This document shows positions 57,954 to 64,000 of a stretch of 64,000 nt of DNA, piece by piece (position 1 is the stretch's first letter; each line of letters starts with the position of its first letter). The notes under the pieces were generated by a model. That model saw nothing but the letters and a program-made list of their open reading frames with translations, was not told the DNA's origin and did not search any database. Both the position numbers and the translations under genes were made by a program. The stretch spans positions 62,001-126,000 of the forward strand of contig JAJKFJ010020927.1 of the NCBI GenBank assembly GCA_027382625.1. Direction: 5' to 3'. The stretch comes from Tetmemena sp. SeJ-2015. Its lineage: Eukaryota; Ciliophora; Spirotrichea; Sporadotrichida; Oxytrichidae.

Positions 57954-60055
57954 ATGAGTTAAATAAACTCCAATGGTTTTTATCCACCTACTCCCAAATA
58001 TAACTCAATATAAGAATCTCCACTTAAATAGGACAGAGGGAGCCCCTCATATTCTTAGATTCCTCACGAAAGAGTCACAATAAACACTTATGGTGATTAA
58101 AGCATAAAATATGCTTTATGTTCTTTTTGATTTTGTAGTGGATAATTCTCCTTAAGCTCAATCTGAGTCTCGCTTTTTCAATGCGATGATGCATAATCAC
58201 GAGTAGCAGAGGCAAGAGTAGGGTAATCCATGGAAGTTCATAATAGTTAGGAATTAAGAACCCCTAACGGGCATATAATACTTAATCGATTTAAAGTAAT
58301 TCACAGGCGTAACTCCTTGATCATTTGTGCCACGTCACCGCGAAAGCCCACCGTCAATCCATGGAAGTAATATGACAGATATCTGCACTCTAAGGAGTAT
58401 GAGGATCAATATCTTACAAGCATAGAGGATCATAAGAATCTGCCAAATTAGTCCACTGGTAACTACTTTCAAGACTATCTCAATCTAGTTGGGAAGGGAA
58501 ATTTCAAACCTAGAGCAGCCTAATATATCCAAAAATAGCTATATTGTTAGATAAAGTATATATTATGATTAAGTATAATTAACACCTTAGTTTTATTTCA
58601 ATTTGGAAAGGATAAAAAGTCAAAGTAAGAAAATAAAATGGCATTCAAAAAATATCTACGATTTTTAAATTTATTTCACCTTTATCTATGTATAGAATCT
58701 GAATCAAACTTTATTCTGATAAATAATCCCTTAATTATTACTCTATTAGAATTTAGAATTTGCCTCTATACATAATCCTCTAATTAAAATATTTCGCTGC
58801 TATATGACGATAACTCTTATACCTCTCTGATTTAGAAAACTCTAAGATCATCTTAGAATATAAGTAAATTGTCTCCAGACAAGAATGATAACCAAAGATA
58901 AAGCAATGACCTCAAGCATTAGCTCAAACCTAACTCAAATACGAACCTACTTTTAATTAAGGACGAATCCTATTAAGATTTGAGCAACTCTCGAGATATC
59001 TCCTAGAGAAACATTTAGTTTTTGACTTCAGATGCCTCTCGTTAGTTGATAGACAGTGATTTGAAACATGATTTGAATAAAAGCCTCATAGATTTGAAAT
59101 AGGAAATCGTAGAAAACAGCAGAGCTTAAAGTAAGATGCTTGTTAATGGAATACACGAAATGAAAGAAAAAGACTTGATTAGTAAAATCAAGATCAAAGC
59201 TCAGCTAAAAAAGCTTAAAAGAGAGGCTTCTTAATAGGGCAATCATATCATTGAAGATAAATCCAGAAATTACTTTGATCCAAGCTACAAGAATTAAAAT
59301 GATGATTAATCAATTTCTAAGGAGACTGAGTATGGAAACTAAGAATAGTAGAAATATTAAAGAGGAGAGAAGCTCAAAGAAAACAGAGAGATATATTCTA
59401 GGCTGTTGAAACTCAAGTAAATTTCTTAATAGAATGAGGATAGTGCCAAATTCTTTTCATCCAAGAAGAAATTCATTTTTAATTTAAAGAACAGCAAAAC
59501 ATTTGAGCTTTTGAGGCGCAAGTTGGAGATAAATTCAGGATCATCCTCGGAGAATAGTCCAACAGAAATAAGAAGAAAAAATCATTTTGATAGTCCTATT
59601 AAATAGTCTCATGAAAAAGTCACTCCAAACCTAAAGGACTTACAAGATAATGATGAGTATGATGAAGATTATTCTAACCAAAAATTATAAGAATATGCTG
59701 AAAAGATGAGAAAGAAGAGGCAAGATAGAATTTTATCAAACATTAAGGATTATACTATGAAAGGAATGCTCTCGAATTAAAGATAGACTGAGTCAAGAAC
59801 AATTGTAGGAAAGAATTCTTATAGCAATTCACCTCTCATGATATTATTTCTATTTCCATGATTAATTATTGAATGACAATTGGTGACGAGAATAGGATCA
59901 AGCAAGAAACGAGTCTTGCTCCCATTTCATATGATATCTCCAAATTTAATTAAGAAGCTTTTGACTAGGAAATATACAAAAGAAATGGGCGGAGACTCGA
60001 AATGATAAGCAAGCTAGGATCTGCGAACGGAACTTATAGTAGTTATAATTTTTGA
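57954..60055 (+). CDS. Low-complexity, charged hypothetical protein
   Basis: It starts at ATG 57954 (MSQINSNGFYPPTPKYNSIQ). Parts in order: RGSPSYSQIPHERVTINTYG, FFNAMMHNHEQQRQEQGNPW, a 131-bp IES, then KQYDRYLHSKEYEDQYLTSI and PNQSTGNYFQDYLNLVGKGN. From about 58750 a Ser/Asn/Lys-rich region follows with FLTSDASRQLIDSDLKHDLN, KIKIKAQLKKLKREASQQGN and EYDEDYSNQKLQEYAEKMRK. The last frame has IKQETSLAPISYDISKFNQE and ends SSYNF at TGA 60053-60055. No family recognised; probably largely disordered with short coiled coils. Confidence 0.5.
58225..58368 (+). other. 131-bp IES with a 13-bp pointer
   Basis: AATCCATGGAAGT occurs at 58225-58237 and 58356-58368. Removing 131 bp joins QEQGNPWK to QYDRYLHSKEYEDQYL in frame. 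The insert has a visibly higher GC content than the other IESs here, including CCACGTCACCGCGAAAGCCC. Confidence 0.8.
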
Positions 60056-60205
60056 AGAGAAATTTGAATTGATTTTATTTGAAAGACAAAAGTTAAAATA
60101 AGTGTTTATATGAGAATGAGTAGTAGATGAATCAGCATTAAATATAGAATTTAAAATTAAGGCATCACCAGAATCATTCCATTTTAATGATGCTTGAAAT
60201 ATGCA

Positions 60206-61574
60206 TCAATACTAATTATATATCTTATTAAAATCTTGCTTCCTCTCAACTTGCTAGCTCCTTAATTTTTGTCCTCCTCTCCACTCTTCATAAAATATCT
60301 CTCCTTCTTGAGTAGTTAAGTGCCCACGCCCATGCTTCTCGTCCATCCAGTACTCTCCTTCATATATCCTCCCATCTGAGTAAAAGAATTTCCCCCACCC
60401 TTACCTCTTGTCTTAATAGAATTAACCTTCATATCTTTAAAGAAAAATTGAATGAAGAAACAATCACATAATATCTTTCTAAATCCGAATAAGTAAATAC
60501 TCCTTCACCCTCCATTAAGTTAATACACATTAAAATTGTATATAAGTTTCCAACCCAATCTCCTGTGTACTTATCTCCATTAGGCCAAAGAAAGGTTCCC
60601 TAAAAGTTAGATTTACAATTTCATCTAAAATATTTACTCTTCCTGCAATCACATTATCCTTGAACTCTCCGTTGTATTCTGAGCCATCAGGAAACTGAAA
60701 CTTCCCCAGGCCATTCCTTCTACCGTTACGATATGAGCCCACATAAGTAGAGCCATCTGGCCATACCTCCGTTCCCTCTCCGTCCTGTAAATCATCGACC
60801 CAGAATCCAGAAAACCTTATTGCGGCTTGGACATAGTAAGATTATCCCTACAACGTTATAAATTGTTACTCTCTTGGTTATAAATTGACTACTTACTTTT
60901 CCATGCTACTTGTCTTCTTTCCAGAAGCCCTCGTATGTATCTCCTGTTGCTTTTACTAAGCGCCCATATCCTTCTCTCTAGTCATTTATCCATTCACCCA
61001 CATAGATTTCTCCATCATCCCAGATTTAAATAAACTTTTCAAAACTATGCATAATTTAAAAACTCTCATAAATTTGAATACCAGGGCCATGTCTTTCAAA
61101 TCCCAGCAAATAACGAAAGAAAAATAAGATTTATAAGTAACCTCTGTAAGTTGAGCCATCAGTAGCTATATGAGCTGGGACATAGTTTAATCTCTTCTGA
61201 ATGATCTAGTCTTGCCATTCCATTACTAACTTCTTATAGAGTCGATCCTAAAAGCATAAGCACTCAAGATTGGGATTTCAATTTTAAAAGGTTTATTCGT
61301 TCAGATCAGTAAATTTAATTCGTAGAGTTAATCAACTTACAGATTTCACTTGATCACTTATATTATCATCTCCGAGAACTGATGCCTTTTATAGATCAGC
61401 TTGCGAATATTTTTTATGAGCGCTTTTTATATCTCCTTTTGGGCCCTACAAATTTTATGCTTGAGAAATACGCTAACGATACAAATAAATCAGCAAATCT
61501 TTTGCAAATGATATTGCTAATATATCTTTTGATGATAAATATTCTAGCAATCTTTCTCTATCTTGCATGATCAT
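60206..61574 (-). CDS. MORN-repeat protein
   Basis: MORN repeats usually act as membrane- or cytoskeleton-associated scaffolds. It starts at ATG 61572-61574 (MIMQDRERLLEYLSSKDILA), then GPKGDIKSAHKKYSQADLQK. An intron beginning GTAAGT follows DNISDQVKS (about 61345), continuing DRLYKKLVMEWQDQIIQKRL. MORN units: ATDGSTYRGY, WDDGEIYVGEWINDQREGYG (about 61020), ATGDTYEGFWKEDKQHGK, FSGFWVDDLQDGEGTEVWPD (about 60810), GSTYVGSYRNGRRNGLGKFQ, FPDGSEYNGEFKDN, WPNGDKYTGDWVGN, and YSDGRIYEGEYWMDEKHGRG (about 60380). TGA is at 60206-60208. Interruptions near 60860, 61080-61140, 60610-60650 and 60430-60520 are IESs or introns. Confidence 0.82.
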
Positions 61575-61579
61575 TCTTA

Positions 61580-62230
61580 CCTTGACGCTTTTCTTGTTTT
61601 TATTTAAATCCGGATTTTATAGACTATGATTAGTCGTGCAACATATCCCCATTTTAATGATTGCAGTTATTAGAATGTATATAAAGAGTCCAAGTATAGT
61701 CACAAAATACTTTTATTTTAATGAAAAGATATCAAAAGTAACTAATATTGCAAATTATAATTGTCCAATAACTTTTAAAAACTTCTCATTTATGGTTTAA
61801 TAAAAAATGAATTTATTTCTCATTATATTTTATTTTTTAAGTATTGTTTGTTTATAGTTAGTTTCTGATGCGATTCTTGAGAATAGAAGGTTATTGCTTA
61901 ACTCCACTTATTTTATTATACATCATTCTCTTCTATATTATAAAAATAAAACCTCTTAAAATTTCTATTATCGATAAATTTATTATTATCCTGCTATACT
62001 TTGATGTATTTGTTTAATTTCATAATTTGTTAAAATAAATTGACTATTACTCATGATGAACATAATATTGTAAGCAAGCTTGAAATGATAATCATATACT
62101 AGCCTGATAATAAACTGGGATTGAACTAGAACTTAATCATTAAAGATTTGGGTTACTGGACCTCTTTAACAAAATTATTATAACTTTGGCTCCCATTATG
62201 ATTTAAATATATAAATAACCACCATCATTT
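61580..62230. other. AT-rich non-coding stretch between divergent genes
   Basis: Between the MORN gene (-) and the permease gene (+). AT-rich, no coding pattern; presumably both promoters, possibly with germline-limited DNA. Confidence 0.4.
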
Positions 62231-62232
62231 AA

Positions 62233-64000
62233 ATGAAGTAATTTTGGAAACGAGACAGTGAAGACGATAAAGACAAGTCTTTTCTCTTCTCAGAGGATAA
62301 CAGTCTAGCTAGCCAGTTGATTCCATCCCCTCCCTTGAATGCTGCTCACTATAATAGCATAGATCTCTCAAAACCGAAGGGGAAATAGATGAATCGCAAT
62401 AGAGAGGACTCCAGAGATTTCTACATGGACATCAATCAGACTATCTCAGATCCATCAACTTCATCAGTAAGTAAACATAACTACTCAAATGGAAATAGAA
62501 TTAGTCAAAGATATATATTTTAATGTTAATGGAAAGAGTTCTTAGAGAGATTAGAAATTTCAAAATCTTCAAGCCAATTGAAAATTATTGGCAAAATTAT
62601 AAAAGTTCTCACTTCAAAGTTTTTATGTGTTCATTATTTAAATTTTATTTAAAGTTGAAGGATGTTAAAAATTACAAAAGTTAGGACGATCAGAGATAGG
62701 TTCTGTTGGTGGAGTTACAAGAGGCATGTTCAGGGGATCCTTCTACAATCAAAGTTCTAAATTTGAACCGAATGCTAATTCCAACTTAGAAACAATTCTC
62801 GAAGATAGTACATATGAGCCCAGGTTAGTACAATAAAAACTATTAAAGTATCAGAAAGTATAATAATTTAATCTATCTCTGGCTTACTGATTTTCATGAT
62901 TTAGGCGAGTTACTTTGAAGGACAAAAGAGAATAGGAAAGGCTCACTAAGATGAATTATTATCATCTAATAAAGTCACATTTATGTTTTTGAAGTGTTGC
63001 GCAACGACGAAGCTGTTCTGTCGTTATCAATGGCGAGATCTGAAAAGACACAAACTACATTTTTGCTTGGCATTTTGCTCCGTGTTTATAATAGTGCTAT
63101 CAACTCTTGTTGTTGTTTCTATTATTGGCAAGGGTCCAATTATTTTCCTGAAGATGGCTGAAGGAAATCATGGTGCGGTTGATGCTTATATCTTTCCCAA
63201 AGGGGAAACATCGACAATAGATTTGTACCAGTAAACCTTCGTTAACTTCACTGCCATAGTGGATAAGGTAAATTTAAATTTGTATATGTACAGAATTAGT
63301 AAATGGAGGATTCGATGTTAAAACTATTGAGGACAAAAAGAGAAAAAGGAGGCCTAAGCCCCCTGGACCCAATTTCATATTTAACTTATATTATTGCTTA
63401 AAATCCACACGAAGAAAGGCATAATCCATTAAAGCCAGATGGAAAATTGAAACCAAAAAGGGAGGATGAATCAATCAAAAAGCAAGTAAAGCCATCAACA
63501 CCTCTGCGAAATGGAGAAAGAGCAATAGAAAAGTAGCTAGAACTTGAAGAATTTAAAGAAATACTCAAGATTGAAAAGGAAAGAATTGATGAAGGCTTGA
63601 TCAACGAAGATATCGATCCAGAAGATGATGATGATGATACTATTTTCCTTATTAGCCCGAGAAAAGTATATTGTGGTTCTGACATGATTAAGTATGTCCC
63701 CAGTAATACTGATCAGACTAAAAAACTCTAAAAATAACTTCAATCAGATTATAATTCAAACGTGACGGGAGATTTATCTAGATCAATATTTAATAGCATA
63801 ATTTTAATTGATATCTGCAGAGTACAAAGGAAACGGGAAAATACAAAATGACAATTAGGAGAAAAGATTTTTACAAGGAATTGAAGAAATTGGTCCACAT
63901 AGACCAATCGTCAGAAATTAATTATTTATCGTTCCCTTGCCCTCAAGAGAATCAGTATACGAACTTGCAAAGACTGTTCCTTCGATTGACGAGCTTGTGA
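62233..64000 (+). CDS. FtsX-like (ABC3) permease-family protein, 5' part, cut by window end
   Basis: It starts at ATG 62233 (MKQFWKRDSEDDKDKSFLFS) with a polar cytoplasmic leader. An intron or IES (GTAAGTAAAC, about 62467) precedes KLGRSEIGSVGGVTRGMFRG (about 62690). The first membrane segment lies in FCRYQWRDLKRHKLHFCLAF, CSVFIIVLSTLVVVSIIG (about 63010-63130), followed by FLKMAEGNHGAVDAYIFPKG. This is the family's usual first transmembrane helix and start of the periplasm-like domain. A charged loop (EEFKEILKIEKERIDEGLIN, about 63545) and PSRESVYELAKTVPSIDELV at the end run off the window. Transport substrate unknown. Frame changes near 62840-62930 and 63270-63300 are probably introns or IESs. 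Confidence 0.65.

Noticed and set aside
1..64000. Many in-frame TAA and TAG codons, suggesting pseudogenes
   Set aside because: The same codons occur throughout conserved families (GCLC, MYB, UCHL3, DENN, hydrolases), and all recognisable ends are TGA. Reassignment to Gln explains them.
1..64000. Telomeric C4A4/G4T4 repeats that would mark a macronuclear nanochromosome
   Set aside because: None seen. The long multi-gene contig with IESs and scrambling fits germline DNA instead.
1..64000. CRISPR arrays, rRNA genes, bacterial operon signals
   Set aside because: No regularly spaced repeats, no rRNA-like sequence and no bacterial gene organisation. The window is eukaryotic.

Overview
The window looks like germline (micronuclear) DNA of a spirotrich ciliate of the Oxytricha / Stylonychia / Tetmemena type. 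Three observations support this. (1) Every recognisable protein reads through TAA and TAG as glutamine and ends at TGA. (2) Reading frames are broken every few hundred bases by short AT-rich inserts bounded by a direct repeat of 2-13 bp (a pointer). Removing the insert plus one repeat copy restores the frame, and in recognisable families it restores the conserved protein. These are internally eliminated sequences (IESs) between macronuclear-destined segments (MDSs). (3) Three neighbouring genes are scrambled: their 5' part is on the + strand and the rest on the - strand, with pointers linking the pieces. I cannot name the species from sequence alone.

Layout. 0.4-4.5 kb: a fragmented Ser/Gln-rich gene (-). 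5.5-11.4 kb: a DENN-domain gene (+). 11.6-13.1 kb: a polytopic TOM1/TOM3-like membrane protein (-). 13.9-17.4 kb: a coiled-coil protein (+). 17.5-18.2 kb: a Surf4/DoxX-like membrane protein (+). 18.6-21.6 kb: glutamate-cysteine ligase (+). 22.4-29.1 kb: a cluster of three EF-hand-type genes, one apparently split between strands, with a 772-bp inverted-repeat mobile element between its parts. 29.5-43.2 kb: a run of minus-strand genes (ubiquitin-like membrane protein, three-repeat MYB, coiled-coil protein, CIR_N/CWC25-like splicing factor, VIT-VWA protein, ubiquitin C-terminal hydrolase, one hypothetical). 43.3-50.5 kb: a very long coiled-coil protein and a RAP-domain protein (+). 50.8-56.0 kb: three tandem scrambled ABHD5-like alpha/beta hydrolase genes. 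56.1-60.1 kb: two low-complexity hypothetical genes (+). 60.2-61.6 kb: a MORN-repeat protein (-). 62.2-64.0 kb: the 5' part of an FtsX-like permease gene (+), cut by the window edge.

The strongest result is the hydrolase array. Each copy has the order MDS2(-), MDS3(-), MDS1(+), so building a working gene requires an inversion. The nucleophile-elbow motif GHSFGG lies on a separate MDS of only about 60 bp. Pointers at matching joints differ between copies, and individual small IESs are present in some copies and absent in others, giving a record of IES turnover after duplication. Gene boundaries below span the whole locus including IESs and introns. Where I resolved an IES exactly, it has its own entry.
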